Assembly (NCBI GenBank): GCA_016025055.1
Contig: CP065590.1
Location: forward strand, 3,224,001-3,288,000
Reading direction: 5' to 3'
Length of the DNA: 64,000 nucleotides
Origin: Chryseobacterium indologenes
GTDB taxonomy: Bacteria; Bacteroidota; Bacteroidia; Flavobacteriales; Weeksellaceae
Part shown: in pieces, positions 27,304 through 36,829 of the stretch
Layout of the letters: each line of letters starts with the position of its first letter
How positions within the stretch are numbered: the first letter of the stretch is position 1
Made by a program: the position numbers and the translations under genes
The notes under the pieces: generated by a model
Databases searched by the model: none
Told to the model about the DNA's origin: nothing
The model's input: the letters and a program-made list of their open reading frames with translations, nothing else

Positions 27304-29228
27304 ATGAAAAAAATATACTTTCTGATGTTGGGATGGCTAATGTTTCAACAGGCTTACGGACAGAAAAACGAGCTTAATATTGAAATGAAAGGGATACGGG
27401 AAAAAGAAATGAAGTCTTTTGCGAATAAAATGGCAGCAGGCAATACCAATCCCAATACACTTACCTATGATTTGCAGTACCAGAGGATGGATGTCACATT
27501 GAATCCTGCTGTTAACAGTATTTCAGGATCTGTTACCTCACATTTTAAACCTAATCAGGCTATCGGAAGTATTTATTTTGACCTGAATAATACCCTGACG
27601 GTTTCTCAGGTACAATACCACGGAGGTAATCTTGCTTTTCAGCAGCTTGCGACAAAAGAGATTAAAATTGATTTTCCGTCATCTGTTCCTGCCAATATTT
27701 CAGATTCGCTGACAATCACGTATTCCGGAGTTCCGTCTCCAACCTACGGTGCTTTTTTAGCAGGAAATCAGGGGGAGCGCCTATCATTTCGACCTTAAGT
27801 GAACCTTATGGAGCCCAGGACTGGTTCCCGACCAAGCAAAGTTTGAATGATAAGATCGAAAAGTTTGATTTTAAAATTACAACCCCTCAGCAATATAGCG
27901 TGGCAGCCAATGGGAAATTGATGTCTGAAACCATTCAGAACGGGCAGAAACTTACTTTCTGGAGAACTATGTATCCTACACCGGCTTATCTGATCGCTTT
28001 AGCGGTTACTAATTTTGTGAAGTCCACCGATACCATTGGAAATCCTCCGTTTCCTTTTGTAAACTATATTTTCCCGTCTACCAATAATGATAATACGAGT
28101 CTGGCCAATATTCAATGGACCAAACAGATCATGAATACTTTTGAAAATTATTTTGGTGCGTATCCGTTCCGAAATGAAAAATATGGCCATATGGAATACA
28201 TTAACGGAGGAGGAATGGAGCATCAGACGATGTCATCCATGGGAGGATGGAGTAAGACACTTATTGCCCATGAGCTTGCCCATCAGTGGTTTGGTGATAA
28301 GGTAACCTGTGGTGCCTGGAACGATATATGGCTGAATGAAGGTTTTGCTACCTTCGGAGAACATGTTGCCTATGAAAAACTAATCATGACCAATGCTGAA
28401 TTTATGAGTTATTTAGCCGGTCAGATTGATTACATTACAGGTAGTGTCGGAGGAAGTACGTATGTTCCTGATGCCAGTCTTACCAATGTCAACAGAATAT
28501 TTGACAGCAGATTAAGCTATGCAAAAGGAGGCTATGTGTTGCGAATGATGAAATGGATATTGGGTGATGATGTTTTTTATCAGGCCCTTAAAGACTATCA
28601 TGCCAGACCTGCGTTAGCCTATAATTATGTGCGGACTTCAGATTTAAATGCATCTTTTCTTCAATCTACAGGAAAAGATTTCACTGAATTTTTTAATGAC
28701 TGGATTTATGGTCAGGGATATCCTACCTATACTATTAAATGGAAGCAGACAGGAAATCAGATTCTGCTAAATGTTTCCCAAACGCAAAGCCATTCATCGG
28801 TGAGCTTTTTTGAAATGCCTTTACCGGTAAAAGTGAATGGAACAGGAGGGCAAACCGCTTATTTGGTTTTAAATAATAATTCAAATAATCAAAATTTTGT
28901 AGAAGCTGTACCTTTCCCGATCGCGAGTGTTCAGTTCAATTATGACTATCAGCTGTTAGAAAAAAACTCTACCGTTACTCAGGATAATACGTTGAGTGTT
29001 TCTTCCGTACAGAAAGATGAATTTGCTTTATATCCGAATCCTGCGAAAAACGAATTATATCTGAAAGGAGTTAAAAAGGAGACGAAATTCTCTATTCATG
29101 CGATCGATGGGAGATTGGTGAGAGAAGGTATTTATCAACCCGGAAAAACAATCGGAGTTTCAGATCTTGAGCCCGGAGCTTATGTCTTTACAGTTAAAGA
29201 GAAAAATATTAAATTTATTAAACAGTAA
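27304..29228 (+). CDS. M1-family metallopeptidase with T9SS tail, one frameshift
   Basis: About 641 aa when repaired. A signal peptide (MKKIYFLMLGWLMFQQAYGQ) is followed by the M1 beta-domain, the exopeptidase motif NGGGMEHQTMSS and the zinc site HELAHQWFGDK...NEGFATFGE (HExxH-x18-E). The last 70 residues are a T9SS sorting domain (FALYPNPAKNELYLKG). It is a surface or secreted aminopeptidase. The frame breaks in the G5 run at 27771-27775; six G give NQGGAPIISTLSEPYGAQDW, as expected for this family. Confidence 0.9.
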
Positions 29229-29230
29229 AA

Positions 29231-29272
29231 AAACAAAGAAGCTTTCAGATTTGAAAGCTTCTTTGTTTTTTT
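29231..29272. terminator. Bidirectional terminator
   Basis: A perfect 17-bp stem whose arms are 29231-29247 and 29252-29268, with loop GATT and A/T runs on both sides. The last codons of the minus-strand cupin-like gene lie inside it. Confidence 0.88.
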
Positions 29273-30123
29273 GAGGCTCTTGTTCCCCGTGATTTGGCTA
29301 TTTTTATTTTATATTGAAACCATTTTTCTTTAAAAAGCCGACGCATTATAGTGTCAAAGTTTTTGGTGAATATCAGATTTTTAAAACCACGCCACTTTTC
29401 AATAAGTGCTGTGGGAAGTGCTCTGACTGATACCGAATATCCTTCTGTTTCATATTGTATATAATGCCACCATCCGGAGGGAATATAAAGTGTTTCACCG
29501 GGATGTAATACTGCCTCGTAACCATTTAAATAGAGCAATCCCGGAAATTCCCGGTAATCAGGATTTTTGATATTAGGTAAACTGTGGAAATTATAAGGCA
29601 GCTTATACATGAGATCAGACTGTTCCCAGGGAAAGAGCCAGACCCTTTTGATGCCCTTAAACTGAGTCATAAAAACATGGGACATGTCTATATCGATATG
29701 GTTCCTGGTAATTGAGCCCTGGCCGCCAAAAAACATGAAAGGAAGCCACTTTAAAATTTTACCGTTGGTAAGGTCATTATAAAGAATATCTTTCTTGAGT
29801 TCAGGTTTAATGGTAAGCAGGTTAAATAAAAATAACCTGTGTTCTGTGGGGGCCGTACTGATCTCATTCAAATAATCAGAAAAAGTTGTCTGTGCAATAG
29901 GATCACTGGCAACCCTGTCTATGGATTCCAGCTCGCTCCCGTAAATATTGACTTTATGATCTCCGGCTATCTTTTTGAAATAATCATAATTCCACTTTTC
30001 AAATGCCGGACTTTCCGAACTGACAAAGTCTTCAATAATAAGGGGAAGTCTTGGCTTCATATAATTGTTGATGAAATTTTTCGAATTCAACTTCTTTGCT
30101 TTTTGTACCGGCTCTAATCTCAT
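29245..30123 (-). CDS. Cupin-like (JmjC-related, cupin_8) domain protein
   Basis: A 292-aa protein. Residues 20-250 match the cupin_8/JmjC-like fold of 2-oxoglutarate/iron oxygenases: RLPLIIEDFV at the start, a likely metal site ITRNHIDIDMSHVFM (His and Asp), and the second His in PSGWWHYIQYE, with WLFPWEQSDLMYKLP between. Such proteins hydroxylate proteins or small molecules; the substrate here is unknown. The basic C-terminus (KSRGTRASKKQRS) runs into the terminator. The promoter carries the same motif found upstream of the TauE/SafE gene at 36830. Confidence 0.82.
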   Translation of the reverse strand: MRLEPVQKAKKLNSKNFINNYMKPRLPLIIEDFVSSESPAFEKWNYDYFKKIAGDHKVNIYGSELESIDRVASDPIAQTTFSDYLNEISTAPTEHRLFLFNLLTIKPELKKDILYNDLTNGKILKWLPFMFFGGQGSITRNHIDIDMSHVFMTQFKGIKRVWLFPWEQSDLMYKLPYNFHSLPNIKNPDYREFPGLLYLNGYEAVLHPGETLYIPSGWWHYIQYETEGYSVSVRALPTALIEKWRGFKNLIFTKNFDTIMRRLFKEKWFQYKIKIAKSRGTRASKKQRSFQI

Positions 30124-30139
30124 GTTCTCAAATTTTAAA

Positions 30140-30180
30140 CAAATATAATTATTATCCTACTATTTTTGTAGACTAATAAT
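30140..30180 (-). promoter_or_regulatory. Promoter and operator-like motif of the cupin-like gene
   Basis: Read on the minus strand: ATTATTAGTCTAC, 7 nt, GTAGGATAAT, then a perfect -7 box TATATTTG (30147-30140), and the ATG 17 nt later. The CTAC-N7-GTAG core is palindromic. Both conserved blocks recur with the same 7-nt spacer at 36723-36752. The overlap with the -33/-7 region suggests repressor binding. Confidence 0.65.
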
Positions 30181-30281
30181 GTTAAAACTGAGTTTGAAAT
30201 GACATTTTTAGAATTAAGCTTATAAAAGGTTTTATTTTACGGCCTTTTTAGTAAATTAGCACATCTAAAAAATTACTAAAA

Positions 30282-31477
30282 ATGATCTCTGAAAAATATC
30301 TTCAACATTTACAGAATGAACTTCAAAATATTGAGAATGACGGACTTTACAAAAGAGAAAGAATCATCACTTCTCAGCAAAGCGCAGAAATTGAGGCGAA
30401 CGGAAAAAAGCTTTTAAACTTCTGTGCCAATAATTACCTGGGATTATCAAACAATCCGGAAGTGATGAAAGCTTCTCAGGATATGATTGAATCTCACGGA
30501 TACGGAATGTCTTCCGTACGTTTTATCTGTGGAACACAGGATATTCATAAAGAACTGGAGAAAAAAATTGCCGACTTCCTTGGTCTTGAAGATACAATCC
30601 TTTATGCTGCGGCTTTTGATGCCAACGGAGGAGTTTTTGAACCTTTATTTACCGAAGAGGATGCGATTATTTCAGATGAACTGAATCATGCTTCTATTAT
30701 CGATGGCGTGCGTCTTTGTAAAGCGGCAAGATATAGATATAAAAACAATAATATGGCTGACCTGGAAGCTCAGTTAATTGCAGCTTCTGAAAAGAATCAC
30801 CGATTTAAGATTATCGTAACAGACGGAGTGTTCTCAATGGATGGTATTGTGGCAGACTTAAAAGGAGTTTGTGACCTTGCTGATAAATATGATGCTTTGG
30901 TAATGGTAGATGATTCTCATGCTACAGGTTTCATCGGGAAAACAGGTCGTGGAACTCATGAAGCGAATGAGGTGATGGGCAGAGTGGATATTATCACTTC
31001 TACATTAGGAAAAGCTCTGGGAGGTGCTTTAGGAGGGTTTACTTCCGGAAAGAAAGAGATCATAGATATGTTGAGACAGCGTTGCGTCCTTATTTATTCT
31101 CTAATTCATTAGCTCCCGGAATTGTAGGGGCAGCTTTGAAGGTATTGGATATGATCTCGGATGATACTACACTTCGTGATAAAGTAATGGAGAATGCAGA
31201 CTATTTCAGAACAGAAATGAAAGCAAAAGGTTTTGATATTCCTGATGGTGATGCTGCCATTGTTCCGGTGATGTTATATGATGCTCCGCTTTCCCAGAAA
31301 ATGGCTGAAAAGCTGATGGATGAAGGAATCTATGTAATCGGATTCTTTTATCCGGTGGTGCCGAAAGGAAAAGCAAGAATCAGGGTACAGTTATCTGCTG
31401 CCCATACAAAAGAACATTTGGACAAGGCTATTGCTGCTTTTGAAAAAGTAGGGAAGGAACTTGGAGTGATCGCTTAG
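30282..31477 (+). CDS. kbl: Glycine C-acetyltransferase (2-amino-3-ketobutyrate CoA ligase), one frameshift
   Basis: About 398 aa when repaired, the exact size usual for Kbl. It is a PLP enzyme of the alpha-oxoamine synthase family: [35 protein letters not shown], the cofactor-binding region [11 protein letters not shown] and the PLP lysine in [13 protein letters not shown]. It forms glycine and acetyl-CoA from the threonine-derived ketoacid. One base is missing near 31080-31083 (CAGCGTTGCGTCCT); adding one base there gives [19 protein letters not shown]. This is not in a long homopolymer. Confidence 0.92.
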
Positions 31478-31511
31478 CAGTACGACCTGATCCGAACAAT
31501 AAAAATATACT

Positions 31512-31553
31512 CTTCGGCTCGGCAGCTTCGCTGCCCGAGCCGAAGTATTTTTT
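31512..31553 (+). terminator. Rho-independent terminator of kbl
   Basis: A long GC-rich stem: CTTCGGCTCGG-CAGC / GCTG-CCCGAGCCGAAG with loop TTC, then T's. The left arm has GG where the right has CCC, which may be another lost base. Confidence 0.85.
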
Positions 31554-31622
31554 ATATAATTCTGTTTTACTTATATCTTCCTGATCAAAAGAAAATTATT
31601 TTTAACAATTACATAATAAGCT

Positions 31623-31630
31623 TATCTTTG
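31623..31630 (+). promoter_or_regulatory. -7 box of the hemJ gene
   Basis: TATCTTTG is an exact match to the Bacteroidetes TAnnTTTG consensus, 18 nt before the ATG. Confidence 0.55.
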
Positions 31631-31647
31631 CTTTTAATTTTTTCTGA

Positions 31648-32199
31648 ATGCTTTATACAATAATCAAAGCGCTGCACATTATTTTTATGGTAAGCTATTT
31701 TGCGGGAATTTTTTATCTCGTGAGGATTTTCGTGTACTATAAAGATACCGATGAATTTCCGGAAGAAAAGAAGAAAATTCTCAGAGAGCAGTATACGTTT
31801 ATGGCCAGAAGACTGTGGAATATCATTACGGTTCCTGCAGGAGTTATTATGGCTGTATGTGGTGTTGTGATGATCTTTTTAAATCCGGGGCTTATGAAAA
31901 TGGGATGGTTTCACTTAAAACTCACATTTCTGATCGGACTCGCTGCCTATCATTACTGGTGCTGGAAAAAAGTTCTTCAATTAAAAGAACTGAACGGGAA
32001 TACCCTGGGAATCCCTAATATTAAACTGAGACAGGCTAATGAGATCGCCACCTTCATTTTATTTCTTGTCGTATTTACTGTCATCTTAAAATCAATGGTA
32101 ATTGAATACTGGTGGCAATTAATTGCAGGATTTTTCGTTCTTGTATTTCTGATTATGATGACTGTAAAACTTGTTAATAAAAATAAAAAAAACAAATAA
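31648..32199 (+). CDS. hemJ: Protoporphyrinogen oxidase HemJ (CopD-like membrane protein)
   Basis: A 183-aa inner-membrane protein with five predicted helices. It begins MLYTIIKALHIIFMVSYFAG, which carries the conserved His of HemJ near residue 10. GWFHLKLTFLIGLAAYHYW holds the conserved Lys. HemJ oxidises protoporphyrinogen IX to protoporphyrin IX in heme biosynthesis and replaces HemG/HemY in many bacteria. It stands alone upstream of the gld genes. Confidence 0.88.
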   Translation: MLYTIIKALHIIFMVSYFAGIFYLVRIFVYYKDTDEFPEEKKKILREQYTFMARRLWNIITVPAGVIMAVCGVVMIFLNPGLMKMGWFHLKLTFLIGLAAYHYWCWKKVLQLKELNGNTLGIPNIKLRQANEIATFILFLVVFTVILKSMVIEYWWQLIAGFFVLVFLIMMTVKLVNKNKKNK

Positions 32200-32258
32200 T
32201 TGTGGAATAGGGGAATCTCTTAATATATTCGCCCCTTGACACGGTACTAAAAAAAACT

Positions 32259-32987
32259 ATGATTGCAATTTTAAAGAAAGAACTTTGGAGTTACTTTGGA
32301 AACTGGAGCGCATGGGTGATTATTGCTGCTTTCAGTCTGATCGCCACCCTATTCCTGTTCTTTTTCGACAACGATTCTAATATTTTTGAGATCGGAATGG
32401 CTTCCCTGCAAAGCTATTTTGTATTGGTTCCATGGTTGCTGATGTTTATCATTCCGGCACTTTCAATGAAAACTTTTGCAGAAGAGCAGCAGACAGGAAC
32501 GCTAAACTGGCTCTTTTCACAACCTTTAAAAGTTTCTGATCTTGTGACCGGAAAATTCCTTTCCGTATGGATTGTGGGTATTTTATGCCTTATCCCTTCA
32601 CTCATTTATCTTTACACCGTTTACGTTTTAGGAGTTCCGGCAGGAAATATTGACCTGGGAATGACTTTCGGAAGCTATATCGGACTGATCCTGCTGATTG
32701 CAGCATTTGCCGGAGTGGGAATTCTGGCATCATCACTTTCTCAGAATCAGATCATGGCTTACCTGTTGGGTGTTTTTATGTGCTTTATCATGTATTTTGG
32801 AATTGAACAGCTGGCGAGCTATAAATTGTTGGGCGGAGCAGATTTTATTCTCCAAAATATTGGGTTCTACCAACATTTCTTAGGTTTCACCAGAGGTCTC
32901 ATCGATTCTAAAGATATTGCTTATTTTATCTTGGTCATCGGTGCGTCATTAGTATTGTCCAATCATTTTATTAACAAAAAGAAGTAG
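32259..32987 (+). CDS. gldF: Gliding-motility ABC transporter permease GldF
   Basis: A 242-aa permease with six predicted helices. It begins MIAILKKELWSYFGNWSAW and has the typical SMKTFAEEQQTGTLNWLFSQPL loop. With GldG and the ATPase GldA it forms an ABC transporter of flavobacterial gliding; some gliding strains lack it, so its role is auxiliary. gldG follows by 4 nt. The ATPase gene gldA is not in the window. Confidence 0.92.
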   Translation: MIAILKKELWSYFGNWSAWVIIAAFSLIATLFLFFFDNDSNIFEIGMASLQSYFVLVPWLLMFIIPALSMKTFAEEQQTGTLNWLFSQPLKVSDLVTGKFLSVWIVGILCLIPSLIYLYTVYVLGVPAGNIDLGMTFGSYIGLILLIAAFAGVGILASSLSQNQIMAYLLGVFMCFIMYFGIEQLASYKLLGGADFILQNIGFYQHFLGFTRGLIDSKDIAYFILVIGASLVLSNHFINKKK

Positions 32988-32991
32988 AAGC

Positions 32992-34661
32992 ATGAAGAAG
33001 ATCAATGCTAAATCTCCACTGGGAATATTCTTATTTGTCATTATTCCTTTGGTTGTTATTCTTGTGTATTCCGGAATCAGATTAGACTTAACAAAAAAAA
33101 AAGATACACCCTTTCTGACAACACAGTGAAAGTATTGGAATCCGTTAAAAAGCCATTGACCGTTGAGGTGTACCTTGAAGGAGATTTCCCGGCCAGCTTT
33201 AAGCAGCTTCAGAGTGAAACCAAGTTTATGCTCGAAGAATTCAGAAAGATAAATCCGAAGATTGATTTTAAATTCATCGATCCGATTAAAACCAAAATGT
33301 CTCAGGATACTCTGATGGCGATGGGAATGCAACCTTCCATTCTGCCGGATGTAAAAGACGGAAAGATTTCTCAGATTACCCTTTTTCCTTATGCTGTTAT
33401 CAAATATGCAAATGACGGGGTTTCTATCCCTCTCGTTGTACAGCAGGCCGGTATTGATGCTGATCAGCAATTGACAAGATCAATCGAAGGCCTTGAATAT
33501 AGCCTGGTTTCTAACATTAAAAATATAGCAGCTGCTAAGAAGAAAAAAATAGGTATCCTGGTCAATCACGATGAATTGAGCCCCGATGAATTTCAGGGAT
33601 TCATGCATCTTGCACTCGAAAACTATGACGCCGGTCCTGTTATTCCTAAAAACCAGACAGAATTGAGCATTGCTGATGTCCCTCTCTTAAAGCAAATGAG
33701 TGCATTGGTTATAGCAAAACCTAGAAAAGCTTTTACTGATAATGAAAAAGTAATTCTCGATCAATACATCATGAATGGTGGGAAAACGCTTTGGATGATT
33801 GATGCGGTAAATGCTGAAATGGATACGCTGACAAGATCGAAAAAGGTAATGCCTTTCCCTATAGATGTGAATATGACCGATTTCTTTTTCAATTATGGAT
33901 TAAGAATCAATCCAGCACTGGTAAAGGATCTTAAGAAATTTGCTTTATTAAGGCTGGTAACGGGAGAGGTAAGCGGCAACCCACAATATACGAGCTTGCC
34001 GTGGCCATATTATCCGCTCGGAATAGCTGAAGATAATAATCCTGTTACTAAAAATATCAATCCTGTAAAATTTGAATTCCCAACTTCTATTGATACCCTG
34101 GGAGGAAGAAAAAATATCAAAACAAAAGTTCTTTTCGAATCAAGTGAGAGAACATTGCTGAAGCAGGTTCCCAATTATGTGGATTTAAAAGAAATTGCAA
34201 CGGTAGACAGCCTTGGTCAAATGGAAAAACCAAGTACCCCGAAGATATTTGCCGTGGCATTGGAAGGAAAGTTTAATTCCGCATATGCATCAAGGATAGA
34301 AAGAAAATCTTATCCGGGTTTCAAAGCCGTAAGTCCGGAAAATAAGATGATCGTGATTGCAGACGGGGATGTAGGCAGAAATAAGGTAATCAAAGGAAAA
34401 CCTCTTCCTTTAGGAGTAGATTTACTCACCAACGAGCAGTTTGGAAATGAACAGTTTCTGAGAAATGCTTTAGACTATCTTTTGGACGACAGCAATTTGA
34501 TGGAATTAAGAAATAGAAACATCGAAGAACGACTTCTGGACAGACAGAGAATTACCGAAGAAAAAACCAACTGGCAGTGGCTGAACTTATTGCTTCCACT
34601 GGCTATCATCGGTCTTATTGGAGGATTATTCTTCTGGCTGAGGAAAAAGAAGTTTGGATAA
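32992..34661 (+). CDS. gldG: Gliding-motility ABC transporter component GldG, one frameshift
   Basis: About 556 aa when repaired. It has an N-terminal membrane anchor (SPLGIFLFVIIPLVVILVYS), a large extracytoplasmic domain (LESVKKPLTVEVYLEGDFPA, KKKIGILVNHDELS) and a C-terminal helix (LLLPLAIIGLIGGLFFWLRK). The frame breaks in the A10 run at 33093-33102; A11 (or A8) gives LTKKKRYTLSDNTVKV. It starts 4 nt after gldF. Its role is as for GldF. Confidence 0.92.
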
Positions 34662-34668
34662 AAAATAG

Positions 34669-34702
34669 AAAAAGAGAAGCTGCAAGGCTTCTCTTTTTAT
34701 TT
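34669..34702 (+). terminator. Rho-independent terminator of gldFG
   Basis: A perfect 12-bp stem AAAAAGAGAAGC / GCTTCTCTTTTT with loop TGCAAG. Confidence 0.85.
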
Positions 34703-34822
34703 CTAGTCCCTAATAAACTTAGAGCTCAGATTCCTGTTTTTTATAATAATAAAGTTCGCGGTTTAACCTTTCAACGTTTATAATGATGACTTTTTCTAAC
34801 CCGGGATTTCAAGTAATAAAAA

Positions 34823-34857
34823 AAGAGAAACGCGATGTTTCTCTTCTTATTTTTTTA
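34823..34857 (+). terminator. Second hairpin with T-tract
   Basis: Stem AAGAGAAAC / GTTTCTCTT with loop GCGAT, followed by a T-rich tract. It may end the minus-strand gene beyond it or be leftover from a lost gene. Confidence 0.6.
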
Positions 34858-34872
34858 AAGTATAAACTAGTT

Positions 34873-34986
34873 TTAATATCGGAATAAGATCTTTCCAATG
34901 TTTTGCGCATCCAACGCATTCTTTAAATCTCCGGGCAGCTGTTTCAAGGTACACCGCGGTTTGAATAAGGGTCTGTAGCAGTCTGA
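34873..34986 (-). pseudogene. Possible C-terminal fragment of a lost gene
   Basis: Directly after the stop of the 34987 gene, in the same frame, about 37 sense codons read YRPLFKPRCTLKQLPGDLKN and LDAQNIGKILFRY to a TAA. The last 25 residues look like the end of a zinc-binding dehydrogenase or quinone reductase. No start is present. It may be a relic or, less likely, a read-through tail. Confidence 0.35.
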
Positions 34987-35625
34987 CTATGCGTGAGAAG
35001 CTTCTTTAGACAGTAAAATAGCTGTTTTGTAATAGCTCATGTCTGTTCCGATCTGATTTTGAAGATCCTCAAAGGTATCATAATCATAATGTGACCAGTT
35101 TTCCTCATTTTCAGGGTCAGACGTCTTGTCAATCGCTAGTTCAAGCTTTCCGTCTTCCTGATAGCTACATTCTATCGCCGCATACTTTTCACCATTTTTA
35201 TCGGTGGTATACCAGCATTTGACTGTTTTTTCAAGTTGAGGTTCTCCGGTTTCATTATCAATAACCTGAGAACAGATGAAATTTTCCGGATCATCTATTT
35301 TGAAAACAGTTTTGGAAACGAGAGGGAGATCATCAACAGATAAAGAATACAGCTTGTTGGTAGAGATAATAAACCCGTCTGCCATTTCTTTCTTTTCAAT
35401 GTCGAAGAAGTCAGATTTTTCCTTCAGATAATTCAAAACTTCATCCTCATTTTCTCCTTCACTAAGGAAATAGTTGATGTTATACACACTATCCTCGTTG
35501 ATGAATTCAATTTCCTTAAGGAAGTTTGTTCCTTCCTCATAATAATGCAGATGATACTCGTCGAGTTTCACAGCATTACTTTTGGAGATAACTTCTCCAA
35601 AAATGTTTTTGTACACTTTTTTCAT
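34987..35625 (-). CDS. Hypothetical cytoplasmic protein
   Basis: A 212-aa acidic protein with no signal peptide or membrane segment. It starts MKKVYKNIFGEVISKSNAVK and is rich in Asp, Glu, Tyr and Asn, with alternating beta-strand patterns. I do not recognise any family. It is followed on the same strand by no other gene; upstream (35736) lies a DUF4268 gene on the same strand, 110 bp away. Confidence 0.6.
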   Translation of the reverse strand: MKKVYKNIFGEVISKSNAVKLDEYHLHYYEEGTNFLKEIEFINEDSVYNINYFLSEGENEDEVLNYLKEKSDFFDIEKKEMADGFIISTNKLYSLSVDDLPLVSKTVFKIDDPENFICSQVIDNETGEPQLEKTVKCWYTTDKNGEKYAAIECSYQEDGKLELAIDKTSDPENEENWSHYDYDTFEDLQNQIGTDMSYYKTAILLSKEASHA

Positions 35626-35735
35626 TTTTAGTCATGTTATTTAGTTTCATCTATTAGTTTAAGTGGGTAGGACAAATATAAGTTTCTTTTTTATCTTAAT
35701 GAGACATTGAAATCAGTATTTATTTCATAATTATT

Positions 35736-36164
35736 TCATATGTCCTTTATAAAATCCTCATATTCGTAGTAAAAACGTTCGAATCCGTTCATTTTGTCTA
35801 CAAAGAATTCAAAAATTTCTTGCCATGTATTTTTGTTAAAAATAGATACCCCACTTTTTTCTACCCAGATTCTGCTGATCACCTTTCCGTTTTCAAGGGT
35901 GTAATATTCCTCTTTATAGAACTCTCCAATCTCCTCTTTCAGCATGTCTTCCAGGGACCAGATCTTGTCGTAATAGGCATTCCGGAAGATTTCATCCTTC
36001 ATCTCAATATCCAGAGATACTTCGGCTTTTTTATTATCTGCGCTGAATTTAAATGCCATATCCTTTACTTTAGTATCATACAGGATCCATTTTCTTGGAA
36101 AAGATTTTCCAAAAGCTGTCCAAAATTCTTTTTTTAACTGCTGAGCTTCTTGTTTACTGAACAT
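35736..36164 (-). CDS. DUF4268 domain protein
   Basis: A 142-aa protein. I start at MFSKQEAQQLKKEFWTAFGK, where the DUF4268 family begins; the 32 codons before it contain a hydrophobic stretch that is not part of the family. FPRKWILYDTKVKDMAFKFS and SGVSIFNKNTWQEIFEFFV fit the domain. Its function is unknown; some DUF4268 domains occur in restriction or DNA-binding proteins. It is divergent from the Rrf2 gene. Confidence 0.8.
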   Translation of the reverse strand: MFSKQEAQQLKKEFWTAFGKSFPRKWILYDTKVKDMAFKFSADNKKAEVSLDIEMKDEIFRNAYYDKIWSLEDMLKEEIGEFYKEEYYTLENGKVISRIWVEKSGVSIFNKNTWQEIFEFFVDKMNGFERFYYEYEDFIKDI

Positions 36165-36296
36165 ATGACAAACATAATGATTTAATGGCAAAAAGACAAG
36201 GTTGACAACGGGTAAAAGGGCAAAATAACCGGATAGGCAATTGGCCATTTTATTTTTCATTTAAACATTTGAAACAATTTTCTTATTTTTGTACTA

Positions 36297-36704
36297 ATGC
36301 TTTCAAAAAAATCTCAATATGCGTTTAAGGCACTTTCATATCTTGTAGAAAAAAGGAATGAAGGTCCGGTTCTTATTTCCGAAATTGCGGAACACAAAAA
36401 GATTCCTTTAAAGTTTTTAGAAAATATACTGCTTGAACTTAAAAAAGCAGAAATCCTGGATAGTAAAAAAGGAAAAGGAGGAGGGTATTTTCTCAGAGAA
36501 AATCCTGAAGATGTAAAATTAGCCAAGATTATCCGTCTTGTGAATGGTCCTATTGCCATGCTTCCCTGTGTAAGTCTTAATTTTTATGAAAAGTGCGAAG
36601 ACTGTAATGAAGATCACTGCGGACTTCACGATGTGCTGATCGAGGTTCGCGATGCCTCACTCAATATTCTTGAGAAGAAAACTTTAATGGATCTGGTCGA
36701 CTAA
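36297..36704 (+). CDS. Rrf2-family transcription regulator
   Basis: A 135-aa protein with a winged helix at residues 1-75 (MLSKKSQYAFKALSYLVEKR, KKGKGGGYFLREN). The C-terminal part has a cysteine group: LPCVSLNFYEKCEDCNEDHC, four cysteines that could hold an Fe-S cluster or sense thiols. A TATTTTTG -7 box (36284-36291) lies only 5 nt before the ATG, so the mRNA may be nearly leaderless. Rrf2 proteins (IscR, CymR, NsrR) control Fe-S, cysteine or NO genes. The TauE/SafE gene downstream points to sulfur control. Confidence 0.88.
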   Translation: MLSKKSQYAFKALSYLVEKRNEGPVLISEIAEHKKIPLKFLENILLELKKAEILDSKKGKGGGYFLRENPEDVKLAKIIRLVNGPIAMLPCVSLNFYEKCEDCNEDHCGLHDVLIEVRDASLNILEKKTLMDLVD

Positions 36705-36722
36705 CCTGATCCTTTTTTTTGA

Positions 36723-36759
36723 ATTATTAGTCTACTTCTTTGGTAGGATAATTATTTTG
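36723..36759 (+). promoter_or_regulatory. Operator-like motif upstream of the TauE/SafE gene
   Basis: ATTATTAGTCTAC (36723-36735), 7 nt, GTAGGATAAT (36743-36752). Both blocks and the spacing equal those in the cupin-like promoter at 30151-30180. A -7-like TATTTTG (one base short of TAnnTTTG) follows directly. Confidence 0.6.
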
Positions 36760-36829
36760 TCAGATATTTGCAGAACTTCAAATGAGCTCATAACTCAGGA
36801 GAAATGACAAATACACTGAAACAAGATAT

